64,000 nucleotides of DNA from Tachypleus tridentatus (Eukaryota > Arthropoda > Merostomata > Xiphosura > Limulidae), in NCBI RefSeq assembly GCF_004210375.1, contig NC_134834.1, positions 148,585,009 through 148,649,008 on the forward strand, written 5' to 3'. Below, piece by piece: positions 1 to 11,219 of the stretch. The notes beneath the pieces were generated by a model, which saw only the letters and a program-made list of their open reading frames with translations, did not search any database and was not told where the DNA came from. The position numbers and the translations under genes are program-made. Numbering within the stretch: the stretch's first letter is position 1; every line of letters begins with the position of its first letter.

Positions 1-740
1 ATGGCTTGAAATAGGCGCATGGATTGGCTTCTGTTGACAGTTTGTAACTGAATGTCTAAAGCCTTAGTGTTATTGTCAGGTTTTTGTGGGCAGAATTCTT
101 TACAGAAGGTGTCTGTGACTTGTTGGCGATAAATTTCAGCAATAAATAAACAGCAGTATGATCCACGTGTTTTAAAATATCATGTTAAAACAAGTCAAAT
201 GTTCGTTGTTATACAGAGTTGTTTAAATTAATAATATAATTTAACATTCAGTAATTACTCTACATGTAGATACTACAGTATTTTACAACAATAAAACATA
301 TATTTATGCTAATTTAGATCTGGCTCCTCACGCAGTGTTACAACACAATGAGGATTTGTTGACATTTCATTGGATGTTTGTGAATTGTATGTGAACAGTC
401 ATGCAATTGTTTAAACTATATTTCATGCAAACTTGCTTCCAGATTTAATCTAATAGCATCTTTTTAAAACAAATTTTTTGCGGGGTATGACCCCAGACCT
501 CGTAGCATTAGCATATGCATGTTTGTTATGTTTCGCACAATATGTTTTGGCTTTTGATCTCGCAAACTAGAACATACCCCCCAAACAGGGTGATGTAGTG
601 TTTAGTTTTTATTTTTAGAAAAGCCTAATATATTTAACAATAAGTTTAACTGTTATTGTTGTAGTGTTAAAAGTATTAGAAACCAAATGTATAAATTCAG
701 AGCCGTAGTTTAAATGGAAGAAAATGATATAAAAGGATTT
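1..740. other. Non-genic AT-rich sequence
   Basis: No open frame, SINE or terminal repeat is recognisable. A small perfect dyad (GGGGT, three-base loop, ACCCC) lies near 482-494. The missing left end of the hAT element at 2640-4967 was looked for here and not found. Confidence 0.5.
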
Positions 741-1005
741 GTTTAGTTTTGAATTTCGTGCAAAGCTGCACGAAACTTATCTCCGCTATCCGTCCCTAAT
801 TTAGCAGTAAAAGACAAAAGGGAAGGCAGCTAGCCAACACAATCCACTATCAAATTTTAGGCAACTTTTTTACTGACGAGTACTAGGATGAATCGAAACA
901 TTATAACACCACACAACTAAAAGGATGAGAAAGTTCTGCGACGGGATTTGTTCCCCCGACCTTCATATTGTGAGTCCAGTGCCCTAATTACCAGATCATC
1001 TCAGG
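741..1005 (-). mobile_element. SINE family A, degenerate copy
   Basis: It reads tail-first on the + strand, from a TTTTGAATTTCG-type tail through the CCCTAATTTAGCAG body to a decayed tRNA-like head near 1000. It is strongly diverged from the cleaner copies, for example in the segment corresponding to the TTTACCAACGAATAGTGGGA block, so it is probably old. Confidence 0.75.
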
Positions 1006-1429
1006 TTACGGATGAGGCGTAGTCCACTGGGGCTAAGAAGATATTTGTCAAGAGATTAAATATATTGCAGTTAAAAACTTAAAGTTTAGAAAATTTATAA
1101 TAAGCAGTTGTTATTGGACAAATGATCAGAAAAAAATGCTAATGAAATTGTGTAGTTATATAAGGGTTAATATTTATAGGTATACTAGTGCAATATCCAA
1201 GGATGAACTTAATTTTGGACACACTCAATGGGATTACGTAAAGTAATGGAGGAAAGGTGTTTCTTTGAGTGATTTAGGATGATGTCGAGTGTTCAGTGAA
1301 AAGTGATGACATCGTTAGCCACTAATGAGGGTGAGGTTGCAAGTAAAAGTGTGACCATGACCTAACTGAGATTTGATTCAGCTGTTGATTTTAAACTGAT
1401 AAATTAAACTCCAATTTCTAACTTTCAGG
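1006..1429. other. Non-genic spacer
   Basis: AT-rich sequence between two SINEs. No open frame or repeat is recognised. Confidence 0.5.
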
Positions 1430-1688
1430 TTTGTTTTGTTTTGAATTTAGCGCAAAGCTACACGAGGGCTATCTGCGCTAGCAGACCCTAATTTAGCAGT
1501 GTAAGACTAGAGGGAAGGCAGCTACTCATCACAACCCACCGATAATTCTTGGGCTACTCTTTTACCAATGAAGAGTGGGGTTGACTGTTACATTATAACT
1601 GCTGAATGGGCGAGCATGTTTATGGGCATTGTTTAGTTAGAAATAAAATACGAATTGAGTACCTTAATCACCTGGCCATGCCGGGCCC
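1430..1688 (-). mobile_element. SINE family A
   Basis: Nearly full length, ending in CCTGGCCATGCCGGGCC, the reverse complement of the tRNA-like 5' end. The part that should hold the B box (GGTTCGAATCC on the other strand) is replaced by unrelated sequence at about 1620-1655. This copy therefore lacks half of its internal Pol III promoter. Confidence 0.9.
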
Positions 1689-1977
1689 CTAATTTTCAGA
1701 AAACTTTTTTCGAAGCAATGATCAAATATTTATACTTAAGGCGTTAAGATAACGAGTAGGACAAATCTGAATTTTTGTTTTTACTTCAAATAATTATTAT
1801 AAATTTAAGATAGACATGTTCGTAAAAAAAGAAAGAAAAAGGATGACAAGGAGTGAGTGAAAAATAAAAATAATAAATTTAAGAAATTTAAATTGACAGA
1901 TAAAATAGAAGATTTCAGAACAGCAAAATCGTTAGAGACTTGGTAGAGATGAAATTAGGTAATAGAGAAAAGGGTTT

Positions 1978-2248
1978 AGTTTATTTTGAATTTCGCGCAA
2001 AGTTACACGAAATCTACCTGCGCTAGCCGTCCCTAATTTAGCAGTGTAAGACTAGAGGGAAGGCAGCTAGTCATCACCACCCACCGCCAACGCTTGGGCT
2101 ACTCTTTTACCAACGAATAGTGGGATTGACCGTTACATTATACGCCCCCACGGCTGGAAGGGCGAGCATGTTTAGCGCGACGCGGGCGCGAACCCGCGAA
2201 CTTCGGATTACGAGTCGCACGCCTTACGCGCTCGGCCACGCCAGGCCA
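1978..2248 (-). mobile_element. SINE family A, full length
   Basis: Complete copy from the TTTTGAATTTCGCGCAAAG tail to a GGCCACGCCAGGCC head. The B-box equivalent is preserved (GCGAACCCGCGAAC on the + strand). It lies about 390 bp upstream of the hAT transposase start and has no visible link to it. Confidence 0.92.
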
Positions 2249-2639
2249 TCAAAAACTAATATACAGTAGTAGAAAAGAAAAAATATGTATCTAAGTGTGT
2301 GGTAACCTAAAAGTATTTTGACAAGTATGCTTCAGAACACAAGTCACTCAATAACCCTGATGACTCATCGACGTGTCCAGTACGCGTCACTCACTGCCTG
2401 AGGTTGCCTCTATTTCACACTGTCAGTTTCTATGTGAGCATCAGCCGAGGTAGACAAAACCTCGTATGTATGTGTACTGCCCTGTGCAGTATAGTTAGTA
2501 TTTACCTACTATTACATCATTCCTATGCTGAATAAGCTCTTTTAATGCTATCTAGAATGCCATGAAAAAATAAATAATAAGTTCACATTGTTCACACTTT
2601 TTTATGCAGTTTTTCTTTTTCTGCAGATTAAACAATAAA
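2249..2639 (+). other. Region upstream of the hAT transposase, possible 5' leader with splice acceptor
   Basis: No coding sequence. A T-rich tract followed by CTGCAG ends at 2626, fourteen bases before the transposase ATG, and has the form of a 3' splice site. The transposase message may therefore carry a leader intron. No donor could be assigned, so this is an inference. Confidence 0.35.
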
Positions 2640-4715
2640 ATGTCTAAAAAGCGCACCTACTCTGACGCCTTTCTTCGCTATGGCTTTGTGAATTTACCTT
2701 CTGGTGGAGAGGATCGGCCACAATGTGTAGTATGTAACAAAGTGTTGACAAATGAAAGCCTCAAGCCATCAAAACTCTCAGCTCACCTCCAGAAGTGCCA
2801 TCCAAATCTTCAAAATGAGGATTAGGCTTATTTTCAGCGCCGAGCTGTAGCACTGAAGAATATCCAGTTCGGTTCATCTGGAATTCAAGCCCAAAAGCTT
2901 CAAGCTGCGGTCAAAGCATCTTACTTTGTTGCATATAAAGTTGCCGAACAACAAAAATGCCACACCATTGCAGAGAATCTGATTATGCCTTGTGCATACG
3001 AGATGGTAAGCAAGGTATATGGGGAGGATCAAGCGAAGAAACTGAGTGTCATATTTCTATCAAACAACACAATCCGCCGACGAGACGATGACATGGCATC
3101 AGATATTCTGTCCCAAGTTACAACAGAGATCAAGGAAAGCTCATATAGCAAATTCTCCTTGCAATTTGATGAATCGTGTGACGTAGCCAGTTGTGCTGTT
3201 CTCCTTGGGTTCGTTCGTTACGTCCACCAGAACAAGATCAAAGAAGAGTTCCTATTATGCGAAGATCTGCTGACAACCACGAAGGGAGAAGATATCTTCA
3301 ATATCATCAACAGTTTCTTTACCACGAATGGATTGGATTGGAACAGCGTTCAACAGGTAGGGAGAGATGTTTATATAAAGTCTAGATTAGTATAAATACA
3401 ATGAATTACATGGCATATAGTCATATAGTTTTATTTATTGTACAAGTAGCTGTAGCTGTAGTGTGGTTAATATTTTATACATAATTCACAAAAAAGTATC
3501 GTGCCTGTCGTACTGAAATACTAAAGTACCAAAATAAATTAAATTAAATTAAAACCATATAAGTATATCGCAAAAGATAAGTAAGAATGACTAACTGACG
3601 CAATCTATAATAGTTTTTCTTTTTTAATCTAGGTCTCCGTCGATGGAGCACCGTCGATGATGGGTCGTAATCGTGGAATACGGGGCCTCATACAAGCTGT
3701 GAATCCAGAAATTTCTGTAGATCATTGCATCATTCATCGGTACTCTTTTGGATCAAAAAGCCTGCCTGGTAATCTGAAATTAGTGTTTGAAGATGTGTTG
3801 AAAATCGTCAATTTCATCAAGTCCAGGGATGTGAATTCGCGCATATTCAGGGAATTGTGCAAGGAAATGGGAGAGCAGTATCAAGTTCTGCTCTACCACA
3901 CCGATGTTCGCTGGTTGTCACGAGGCAAGGTTGTACGTCGAGTCATTGAGCTCCGAACGGCTCTTCAGGAATTTCTGAAACAAGAAGAATCTCCTTTTGC
4001 TACCAATTTCACTGATAAGGAGTGGCTTGCTAGACTTTGTTACTTGGCTGACATATTTGCGGAGCTGAACAGTGATAATCTGCAACTCCAGGGCCAAAAC
4101 ACGACTGTCATTGATGCCCATCACACTGTGACTGCATTTCTGGGAAAACTGAGACTCAGGATTCGACGCTTGGAGAAAGGAGTGATCGCTCAGTTTCCCA
4201 CCCTAGACCAGTTTGTTGAGGAGAATAGTTATGATACTGGATCACTTTTACAGACCATCAACAAAGAGATGAGCGACCATTTGAAGGGGCTTGAAACAAG
4301 CATGCAGCACTATTTTCCAGAGAGTGACCTAAAAACAGCCAGTCTTTAGTGGATCATTCATCCCTTTTCTGTACCTGATGAGGCCATTCATGATGATGAT
4401 TTCCCTGCAAAGGAGGAGTGGATCACAATGCGAGCAAATGGAGCCTTGAAAGTCAAATTCCAAAACCAAAATGCAGATTCCTTTTGGATTTTACAACTAG
4501 CTGACTCGCCAACTCTGTCCAAGAGAGCCTTGAAGTTGTTGGTATCATTCTCAACAACGTATCTGTGCGAGAAGGGGTTCTCAACCGTGCTGGGGATGAA
4601 AACAAAAAAGAGGACTCGCTTGAATGTTGCAAACGATGCCAGGCTGGCACTTTCAACCACAAAGCCAAGAATTCCTAAACTAGCTTCAAGTATGCAACTC
4701 CATCCAACCCACTGA
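2640..4715 (+). pseudogene. hAT-superfamily transposase with BED zinc finger (ZBED5/SCAND3-like), inactivated
   Basis: The ATG at 2640 (MSKKRTYS) opens a frame of about 600 codons once the intron at 3357-3632 is removed. A BED-type zinc finger uses Cys29, Cys32, His49 and His54. Next come hAT core landmarks: FDESCD (compare the family's DEST/SD motif with the first catalytic Asp), VSVDGAPSM just after the intron (second Asp), DHCIIHR, and TDVRWLSRG with the conserved Trp. The C-terminal dimerisation block TTYLCEKGFSTV lies near 4558-4593 and the stop is at 4713. In the family this enzyme cuts and rejoins transposon ends in the nucleus. Two in-frame TAG codons (2823-2825, just after the finger, and 4347-4349) break the frame, while the rest is open, so decay seems recent. 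Exaptation as a host gene is unlikely given the stops and the adjacent terminal repeat. Confidence 0.9.
3357..3632 (+). other. Spliceosomal intron inside the hAT transposase
   Basis: It begins CAG|GTAGGG and ends with a polypyrimidine tract and TTTAATCTAG|GTC. A CTAACTGAC branch-site match lies about 37 nt before the acceptor. It is AT-rich with stops in all frames. Removing its 276 bp joins the upstream frame at a codon boundary (phase 0) to the VSVDG motif, which is what the hAT family needs at that point. Confidence 0.85.
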
Positions 4716-4943
4716 TGGTCTTGACATCTTTGGCAATATTCATTAGAAATGCACAATGATCAAATACAATAATTAAAAGTGTAATTCAGTGTAAATAAAT
4801 TATATAAATAAATTGTAAATAAATAAAGTGTAATAAATAAAGTGCAATATATCTCTAGTTTAATTTAGCCATATATATCAATGTTGAAAACATTCTGTGA
4901 AAGGGGTAACATGCTTAATGTGGCATGTTAAATTGGGTAACAA
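4716..4943 (+). other. 3' non-coding part of the hAT element with poly(A) signals
   Basis: AT-rich stretch after the transposase stop containing several overlapping AATAAA hexamers (about 4794-4850). These would serve as polyadenylation signals. A short inverted pair around ACATGCTTAATGTGGCATGT lies near 4908-4927. Confidence 0.55.
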
Positions 4944-4967
4944 GCTGAAAAAGTTTGGGAACCACTG
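4944..4967 (+). repeat. Right terminal inverted repeat of the hAT element
   Basis: Read inward on the other strand it starts CAGTGGTTCCCAAACTTTTT, the standard form of hAT (Charlie/Buster-like) termini. The following bases GACTAGAG would be the 8-bp target copy and are a normal internal piece of SINE family A, so the element jumped into a SINE. No left terminus with a matching repeat was found in the window. Confidence 0.8.
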
Positions 4968-5140
4968 GACTAGAGGAAAGATAGCTAGTAAACACTATCT
5001 ACCGCCAACTATTGGGCTATTATTTACCAACGAATAATGGGATTAACTGTAAAATTGTAACGCCTTCATGTCTAAAAGGACGAGCATGTTCGGTGAAGGG
5101 GATCCGAACCTGTGAACCTCAGGTTGTGGAAATTACTCAA
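4968..5140 (-). mobile_element. SINE family A, partial (split by the hAT insertion)
   Basis: Starts abruptly at GACTAGAGG, an internal SINE position directly after the hAT terminus, and continues towards a decayed head. The other part of the SINE, which should lie left of the hAT element, is not in the window. Confidence 0.8.
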
Positions 5141-5180
5141 GCTTATGAATTTTAATTTTTAAATACAAAGAATCTAAGAG

Positions 5181-5455
5181 TGTTTGTTTTTTTGAATTTC
5201 GCACAAAGCTACTCGAGGGCTATCTGTGCTAGCCGTCCCTAATTTAGCAGTGTAAGACTAGAGGGAAGGCAGCTAGTCATCACCACCCACCGCCAACTCT
5301 TGGGCTACTCTTTTACCAACGAATAGTGTGATTGATCGTCACATTATAACGCTCCCACGGCTGAAAGGGCGAGCATGTTTGGGGCGACGGGGATGCGAAC
5401 CCGCAACCCTCGGATTACGATTCGCACGCCTTAATACACTTGGCCATGCCGGGCC
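5181..5455 (-). mobile_element. SINE family A, full length
   Basis: Complete copy ending in GGCCATGCCGGGCC. The B-box region is preserved as GATGCGAACCCGCAACC on the + strand. Confidence 0.92.
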
Positions 5456-6235
5456 ATTTAAGAGTGAATACTATCTTTAGAAATTTTATTTTGCGAGAAC
5501 AATTTCGAACAGTAAGCCTTTTGAAGGTCAACCCAGGAAACAAAAACCTTAATCATTGATTCAGAATATTCAAGGACCTTCTCACGAACATTATTAATGA
5601 ATGTCGTACGTTTGACTTTTCTATCGTGTTTTAAAACTAGTCTACAGGACATTTTGTTCATGAAGTTAAAAACTATAACAGAATTTTCACTTTAATAAGC
5701 ATTTCTCTCTTGCGGCTTCTTCAGAATAAACGTCACTTATAAAGTTATGTTATATTTATTTGGAGTATATGGGTTATTTTTTCTAACCTTTTTATTACAA
5801 TGTGTAAATCCTTCCAGCAAAAAATGCAAATTTTGAAAGATAATAAAAATAACATACAAAAACTTCACACGTCCATCTTAGTTCAGGAAATGCACCTAAT
5901 AATTGACGTTTGAATTCGTTATAATGATGCGCGTGCACTTGGTTGTCTTTAAATTACAATGATTCACTGTCATTATTTAATTACTACTTCATGCAGCTTT
6001 GTTTCCCTGAAAATTTTCATTTCGTCCATGTAATTATTGTTAGGTTAATTTGCCAAATTAACAAGAATTTACATTACAATATTGTAACTAGTTTTTGGTT
6101 AAAAAAAAAAGTCTGGAATTTTCATTTCCTTTCGGTAAAATTTCGAAAGCAAATAAAACTTTGATTAGGAGAAGAACATATTACAATACTAACGAGGATA
6201 CTTAATGAATAAAATATATATTCTCTCTATATACA
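5456..6235. other. Non-genic AT-rich sequence
   Basis: Only short chance open frames occur (for example 67 codons on the minus strand at 5458-5661) and none resembles a known protein. No repeat is recognised. Confidence 0.5.
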
Positions 6236-6569
6236 TAGACCGGGCGTGGCTTAGCGGCATAGGCGCCTAACCATGGAACAAAAGGACAGTGAGGCCTCAC
6301 TTTCAATACTTTTTCAAAACATTTTTCTCGTTTCGCTTGCCACTTCGTTTTTTTCCTCCAACTTTTGAACAGAACAAACATCCGTGTCTAGGTTTTAAAG
6401 TCAAAATAAAGTTTGAGAATTTCAAGGCTAGTGGTCGAACTATCAATTTGAGGGTTCATGGTTTGCGACCCCTTGTTGCAAAACATAATCTCAGGCTTCA
6501 GATGCTGTATATGTTTGGTGGTGGATGATGTTGATTAGCTGCTTTACTCTAATCTGCTAACTCCCTACC
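6236..6569. other. Unclassified sequence, possibly an old repeat
   Basis: Begins with a GC-richer tRNA-like stretch (GGCGTGGCTTAGCGGCATAG), then AT-rich sequence with a 79-codon chance frame. It may be a fourth SINE-like family, but no second copy is seen in the window to prove it. Confidence 0.3.
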
Positions 6570-6654
6570 CAGTGCAACAGCGAACTCGCACTGCTGGAAA
6601 CCGAGTTTCGATACCCGAGGTGGGTAGAGCACTGATAGCCTATTGTGCAGCTTT
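6570..6654 (+). mobile_element. SINE family C, partial
   Basis: The B-box-like GAGTTTCGATACCCGAGGTG and a tail ATAGCCTATTGTGCAGCTTT match the family C copies at 18.6 and 36.6 kb. A family A copy follows directly. Confidence 0.7.
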
Positions 6655-6922
6655 GGCCCAGCATGGCCAGGTGGTTAGAGCGCTCGACTCATAATCTGCA
6701 GGCCACTGGTTCTAACCACCGTTACGCCAAACATGCTCACCTTTTCATCCGTGGGGGCGTTGCATGTACAGTCAGCCCCACTATTCGTTAGTAAAAGAGT
6801 AGACCAAGAGTTGGCGGTGGATGATGAGGACTAGTTGTCTTCCCTCTAGGCTTACACTGCGAAATTAGGGACTGCTTACGCAGATAGCCCTCGTAGCTTT
6901 GCGCAAAATTCAGAAACAAACA
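6655..6922 (+). mobile_element. SINE family A, full length
   Basis: Starts GGCCCAGCATGGCCAGGTGG (A-box region). The B box is damaged (ACTGGTTCTAACCACC). The body and the GCGCAAAATTCAGAAACAAAC tail are intact. A short extra tail fragment (GCAGATAGCC...GCTTTGCGCAA plus an A run) follows at about 6946-7003. Confidence 0.9.
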
Positions 6923-7005
6923 ATTTATTCGCTCAAACTTTGGGACAGATATGCGCAGATAGCCATTTTTATAGCTTTGCGCAACGATGCAAAAAAAAAA
7001 AAAAT

Positions 7006-7372
7006 CCAAACTGGTTTAAAGTAATCCAAAAGTCGTTTACAGACTTATCAAAAATTAACTTTTCATTATACCTTGGCTAAGATGTCGAAACAACGAAAGA
7101 GTAAACTGAAGTAAAAACAGAAATGAACAAACAGGAGACGCGAATCGATTAATGTAAATCCAGCTTGTCCTTGTTCGATATCGGATTGAAATGGAAATTA
7201 AGATATTTTATCTGACAAAACTTTTTGAGGATACGGTTTATAGAAAAGGAGCATAGAATTTAAATCAGTCTTTTACTTACAGAAATTTAGAAATAAAATA
7301 CGATAATGCGATCTCGTTATCGTGAAACATTCTATTTAGTTTATATTTAAAACAAAAAGACCTGAACTTTAT
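7006..7372. other. Non-genic spacer
   Basis: AT-rich, with no open frame or repeat recognised. Confidence 0.45.
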
Positions 7373-7455
7373 CGCTGCCTTCCCTCTAGTCTTACACTGT
7401 TAAGTTAGGGACGGCTAGCGCACATATCCCTTGTATAGCTTTGTGCAGAAAACTA
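7373..7455 (+). mobile_element. SINE family A, 3' tail fragment
   Basis: Only the last part of the element is present, from CTGCCTTCCCTCTAGTCTTA to the GCTTTGTGCAG tail. Such 5' truncation is typical of LINE-driven retroposition. Confidence 0.8.
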
Positions 7456-8751
7456 AAAGAAACTTGAGACACACACACAGGATAAGAAACCACGCATTCA
7501 AAATCACAACTTGATGTCACAACTGAGGACATTACTGGTTGTGTATTCAATTAATTTAATTCCTGTTTTTCTTAACGTGGTACAACAATTTGACAGGAGT
7601 CAAACCTCTTGCTACAGGCGATAATATACGATGACGAATTATAAATATCTCATTACTACTTTATTGTCCATAATTCCACTATTTACCCATATGCATAAAA
7701 ATTTCCCAGTCAAAAAGTAACTCCTAAATGCACCATAAATGCCGGGCCAGGGCTCGGATTTAAGAAGACAGAAAGATTGTTTAAAGGAAAACCAATCGTT
7801 GGTGCAATGGCAACTGGTTCTATGAGGTTCTACACCTCCTATTTGTAAAGCTGAGAAAGAAAGCTATGCTACAGGTGAAAAAGACGCCAATGGTTCTTCA
7901 AAAGAGGACGAGAGTAAACAGTAGGTAAAATGCGACTGAATTTTATGTACAATTTATGTATTTGAATTTAATTTAAAACTTTCGTGTTCTACTATGCACG
8001 TTTTTATCTTTGAAAATCGTTCTCTGTAAGTTCACAGTTTTTTTGAAGTCTCAGTTTTTATCTTCTAACCCTAAAAGTTCACTATTATTTGTTCTCTTCA
8101 AGGAACTCTTCTCATATTTGATAAAAGTTAATATCAAAAGAAGGTTCTTACGACATATACGTGTTTTTTGGTTGTTGTTCAAACGATGTTTCAGATCTCT
8201 GAACAGCCCCTCAAAGAATGAGGTTCGAGTTACCATATTCTTCCTCTCTCAGGAAGTTTTATTTGTTTCATTGTCTGAAAAAAAAACTGCTTTTATTTTG
8301 TTAGTCAGTGTTGTTTGTTGTATTTTTGCTGCTCTTACGAACTTCTGCGAGACTAGTGTCCTGGAAAACCAATTTTCCGACTTATTACCTTATTTTCAAA
8401 ATACATATGTACTTTATTTAAAGTTAACGTGGTTTACATATCTTAATGATGGTATTGGTATTTGTAATAAAACAAAATAACCTTTTCTTGCATATTAAAT
8501 ACGATAATGAGAAGGTGGACGTTATTTGTAAGTACAATGGAAGTTTCTTACTTTGCGAGTTATAAAAGGAACCTAAGAAATGCTAACAGATACTTTCTAG
8601 AAATTTCTATGTATTTAGATTTTTTTTCAGAAACTATCCTAAGTATGTAACGTTGAACACGCTTGATTTTCACCAAATGCTACATTTATTAGTTTCGAAC
8701 TCAAAAGGTAGCTGTATTTAACTTGAGTAACTTACGACAATGTTAAAATGC
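7456..8751. other. Non-genic sequence with one unrecognised open frame
   Basis: The longest single-copy open frame of the window outside the transposase and satellite lies at 8010-8480 on + (156 codons, starting at a TTG). Its product is rich in Phe, Leu and Ser, matches no family I know and has no supporting gene structure. It is most likely chance in AT-rich DNA. Confidence 0.4.
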
Positions 8752-8761
8752 CAGCATCCAG

Positions 8762-8880
8762 TGTGTGTTTTCTTATAGCAAAGTTACATTGGGCTGTCTG
8801 CTGTGTCTACTGAGGAGAATCGAACCCCTGAGTTTAGCGTTGTAAATTCGTAGACTTACCGCTGTCCCAGCGAGGGACGT
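8762..8880 (-). mobile_element. SINE family B with target-site duplication
   Basis: Read on the minus strand, a tRNA-like head (AGCGGTAAGTCTACGAATTT) is followed by a B box (GGTTCGATTCTCC) and a tail with GCTATAAGAAAACACAC. It is flanked by a 10-bp direct repeat CAGCATCCAG at 8752-8761 and 8881-8890, which marks the insertion. Confidence 0.88.
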
Positions 8881-8935
8881 CAGCATCCAGAGAAAATTTT
8901 ATTGGCTAAGGATTTCATATTACCTACCGTGTACT

Positions 8936-9012
8936 TGTTATTAAACACAAAGCTACTCAATGAATTGTCTGTGCTGTGCACATTGCGGGTATCGAACTTG
9001 ATTTTTTAAAGG
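8936..9012 (-). mobile_element. SINE family C fragment
   Basis: The tail side (AAACACAAAGCTACTCAATG) and a B-box-like CGGGTATCGAACTTG are recognisable. The head is missing. Confidence 0.6.
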
Positions 9013-9019
9013 TGAAATT

Positions 9020-9325
9020 GTTTGTTTTTGAATTTCGCGCAAAGCTACATGAGGGCTATCTGTGCTAGCCGTTCCTAACTTTAGCGGTGTAAAACTAGAG
9101 GGAAGGCAGCAAGTCATCAACACTCACCATCAACTCTTGAGGCTACTGGTTTACCGTCTTTCGCTGGTGCAGCGGTAAGTCTACGTATTTACAACGCTAA
9201 AATCAGGGGTTCGATTCCCGTCGGTGGATCCAGTAAATAACTTAATGTGGCTTTGCTATAAGACAACACACGCATACTAGTTTACCAACGAATAGTGATA
9301 TTGATTGTCACATTATAATGCTTCC
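9020..9325 (-). mobile_element. SINE family A interrupted by a family B insertion
   Basis: The tail and body run 9020-9155 and the body resumes at 9275 with TACTAGTTTACCAACGAATA. The 12-bp sequence TACTGGTTTACC / TACTAGTTTACC is present on both sides of the insert (9144-9155 and 9275-9286). The head end is lost after 9325. Confidence 0.9.
9156..9274 (+). mobile_element. SINE family B, nested
   Basis: Complete family B element: AGCGGTAAGTCTACGTATTT head, GGGGTTCGATTCCCG B box, tail GTGGCTTTGCTATAAGACAA. It sits inside a family A element, so this B copy is younger than its host copy. Confidence 0.92.
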
Positions 9326-10984
9326 TTTATATGTAATTATAAAAAAAATCCGTCAAAACACAAAATGTAGCACTGCACATTTACTTTAATCTCTGCATGG
9401 ACTCAACAAACTTTCATAAGAAATTTGGTGAAGATCCATCAGCAGAGGGCGAAATGGTTGTAAAAAAATGCAACACTGAAAAATTCTAAGTATCTCTCCA
9501 TGGACCTAAGTCCATGCCAACTTTGATGATGATCAACTTACATACACTGCGAAGTGGTTATATAGACGTACAAAATACAGTAGTTTTATATTGACGTTCA
9601 ACAATAAGTATTTGTTGCAGTAAGAAAGAGTTTGGGGGCCTAGAGGAAGAAATAATTTAAAGTGGGTTTTGTTTCTTTTGTAATTGAAACTTTGCAAGTT
9701 TTATTATGACTTAAAATCTGACATGTGTAGCTGTTAACCTAAAAACTACGAGTAAACAAATATCATTCATTCGAATAACGTAAAATGCTTAGAAAATGTC
9801 ACTCTTCTCGTTAGTAACTGTCACACGAAGTGTTTTAAAATTTGATACTAGAGGTTATGTCCCCTCTTTTGAAGCTGTAATGAAAAAAAGGTTTTGAAGA
9901 TGTATTTTGCTATTTCCCCGGGTATATATTTAATTTTGATTAAAATTTATTATGTTTTCAATGTATTAGATCTTTCGGTTGATATATTCATCACGTGTAT
10001 TAAATCAAATATTCGAAAACTTTCGACTCTTGGTTTTAAAGTTAGTTTATTCTTATGAAGTCTTAATTCACTAATATTATTATTTTTTTACACCATCTCG
10101 AATGTGTTTTTGAAGATGTTTAAGTCATACAAGTTGAAAAATTGAAATTCCGACTTTTTGTCATTTCTTGAACTAATTCTTAATTTGGTAGACTGTTCTT
10201 CCTCAGGCCTATTCGCCAGTTCTGATTAGGGTTAGCTGTTACTGGTTTTATTGGCCAGTTTTTGTGTTCACTGTTTGGTATTAGAATATTTTAAAACTGC
10301 TTTGAATGTCTTATTGCTCGAGTCTGTCGTAAAGTGTGTCAAAGAATACAGAGATTATTATTACTCTAATATTATTTATTGGGAAATCACCGATTTCCTC
10401 TTTTATAAACCCTACTGTTAAGCGCTAATTCCCAATATTTCCAACGATGATTCATTTCGTAGCAAAATCTTGCTGTTAGACAAATAAAACTATTTCAATT
10501 GGATTTTTCCATACATGGTTTTCTGACATCATTTTAAAATTCCCGGATCGAATAATGTTTTATAATATTTATAATGCAGCCTTTCGAATTACTTAAGAAA
10601 TCGAAGAAAAGTTTTATCGTGTTTCTTTGTGATTATTATTTCCCAAAGGTTTATATATAACCCTTTGGGAAATCTAAGAAGAAACAACTTTCTCTGCTAA
10701 GAGAATATTCCACCAAAACATATTTCAACGACCTTTTTAAGCAGATTTAACTCATTTTGACCATGTTTAGTAATTTAGGTATTTAAATTCTGGATGAATT
10801 GGTTCAATTTATGAAGTTAACTGAAAAGACTGAAACTAACTACGTGCTACAAGGTTAGCGCGTGTTATAAGTCGCTAACTGAAGACCCAATAATTAGTAA
10901 CACGTTAGAGTTACATGAAATTAAATAAAGTCTCACTAACAACAAAAAAGATAAAATTCACAAAGTAAAATTAAAACCTGTAAA
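9326..10984. other. Non-genic AT-rich sequence
   Basis: 1.66 kb without a recognisable gene or repeat. Open frames are short. It could be an intron of an unseen gene or intergenic. Confidence 0.5.
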
Positions 10985-11209
10985 ATCGTCACCTTGGTAT
11001 CCGTAACTTAGCAGTTTAAGATTAGAAAGAAGGTAGCTAGTCACCATCATCCACCGCAAACTCTAGGGCTACTCTATTACCAACGAATAGTGAGATTGAC
11101 CTTCACGTTATAACGCCCCATAACTGAAAGAGTGAGCATGCTTTGGTGTAACGGGAATTCGAACCCATGACCCCTCAAATTTGGTGTCGAGCTCCATAAT
11201 CACGTGGAG
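10985..11209 (-). mobile_element. SINE family A, left arm of an inverted pair
   Basis: Diverged copy lacking the extreme tail. The head side ends near 11209 (ATAATCACGTGG). The next family A copy begins about 10 bp later in the opposite orientation, so the two tRNA-like heads face each other. Confidence 0.85.
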
Positions 11210-11219
11210 GATCTGAACT

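Noticed and set aside
480..500. GGGGTATGACCCC dyad as a transposon terminus
   Set aside because: Too short, with no matching partner or target duplication in the window.
8010..8480. 156-codon open frame on +
   Set aside because: Starts at TTG, has a low-complexity Phe/Leu-rich composition, an overlapping minus frame and no recognised domain or splice context.
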